DNA from: Marinobacter sp. S0848L | Lineage (GTDB): Bacteria; Pseudomonadota; Gammaproteobacteria; Pseudomonadales; Oleiphilaceae | Length of the DNA stretch: 64,000 bases | Assembly: GCF_023016065.1 (NCBI RefSeq) | Contig: NZ_JALKAQ010000012.1 | Span: 1-64,000, forward strand | Reading direction: 5' to 3' | Shown: positions 63,670 through 64,000 of the stretch, in pieces | Layout: each line of letters opens with the position of its first letter | Numbering within the stretch: the first letter of the stretch is position 1 | Position numbers and translations under genes: made by a program | Notes under the pieces: generated by a model | Seen by the model: only the letters and a program-made list of their open reading frames with translations | What the model was told of the DNA's origin: nothing | Database searches by the model: none

Positions 63670-64000
63670 TAAAACGAAGAGGGCGCTTTTTTAGCAAGCC
63701 TTCAAGAAAACTGTAAATTTCGTTCGATAGGGTTCTTGGGTTTTCGCCCACTAGCTGATCCATGGCGGCTTCGCCCGCAGCTTCTGCCCGCGTTTCAATC
63801 GCATCAAGGCTGTCATGAACCAAACTTTCCAGGCTCTCACTATCGCGGACCACATCCGGGCACAGGGTGAAGGTGAGCGTTAGCGTTCCTTCATAGCTGA
63901 CGGCAACTATCACCAGCCCCATGCTGTCGAACAGGGGCGCGGTGTTGTATTGCTGCACCAGCCTGGCGCCTTGCAGGTACACGGGGACTTGGGGCCCGGG
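63662..64000 (-). CDS. Wax ester synthase/diacylglycerol acyltransferase, C-terminal part (truncated by window)
   Basis: The last 112 codons of a gene running off the right edge. The first visible residues are PGPQVPVYLQGA, which fit the NVPGP region near the C-terminal third of WS/DGAT enzymes, followed by SMGLVIVAVSYEGTLTLTFTLCPD, the usual late beta-strand block. Such enzymes make wax esters or triacylglycerol as storage lipid. The HHxxxDG active site would lie outside the window, so identity rests on the tail only. Confidence 0.7.
   Translation of the reverse strand, partial: PGPQVPVYLQGARLVQQYNTAPLFDSMGLVIVAVSYEGTLTLTFTLCPDVVRDSESLESLVHDSLDAIETRAEAAGEAAMDQLVGENPRTLSNEIYSFLEGLLKKRPLRFRR

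Overview
The window reads as one stretch of a gammaproteobacterial chromosome of the Marinobacter / Pseudomonas-relative type. Three things point there. Gene order from argS to hemE follows the order I recall for Pseudomonas almost gene for gene. The nudF-yqiB-cpdA, HAD phosphatase-rppH-ptsP and nrdR-rib-nusB-thiL-pgpA groups are typical of these lineages. The right edge cuts what looks like the C-terminus of a wax ester synthase/diacylglycerol acyltransferase, a family characteristic of Marinobacter and relatives. No tRNA, rRNA, CRISPR array, insertion sequence or prophage was seen.

Layout. 0.1-2.4 kb: nudF, yqiB and cpdA. 2.5-5.2 kb: an isolated DUF2235 (Tle1-like) phospholipase and a DUF2931-like lipoprotein, read as an antibacterial effector and its immunity partner. 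5.3-8.6 kb: divergent metE and metR. 8.6-10.4 kb: gcvH and rlmI, separated and followed by long palindromic repeats. 10.5-15.5 kb: HAD phosphatase, rppH, ptsP, patatin. 15.6-24.2 kb (minus strand): priA, then a Big-1-like lipoprotein intruding into the core block, then argS, a SPOR protein, hslV and hslU. 24.4-26.1 kb: rpmE and malic enzyme. 26.2-37.1 kb: mrcA divergent from pilMNOPQ, aroK, aroB and a damX-like gene. 37.3-44.5 kb: gltBD and hemE. 44.8-48.3 kb: a PilZ protein, then radA and ettA on the minus strand. 48.7-55.6 kb: an envelope-glycan cassette (GtrA-like flippase, GT2 and GT39/ArnT-like glycosyltransferases, a two-component system, and a convergent LtaS-type phosphoglycerol transferase). 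56.0-62.6 kb: glyA, nrdR, ribD, ribB, ribH, nusB, thiL, pgpA, with riboflavin synthase (ribE) absent from its usual place. 62.7-64.0 kb: a DUF6316-like mini-protein, a DUF2057 protein and the truncated acyltransferase.

Functionally the block is mostly housekeeping: methionine, glutamate, heme, riboflavin, thiamine and one-carbon metabolism, translation, replication restart, peptidoglycan, type IV pili. Three accessory modules are set into it: the effector/immunity pair, the Big-1-like lipoprotein, and the glycan-modification cassette with its own sensor-regulator pair.

The most unusual non-coding signal is a family of four intergenic palindromes (84-198, 9010-9143, 10404-10513, 44505-44694). 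Each has long arms of element-specific sequence around a conserved centre of two small hairpins exposing GGATG. One copy contains a 12/12 match to the published CsrA/RsmA SELEX consensus. Two of the four centres lie antisense to the flanking genes, so an RNA-level role is only a hypothesis.
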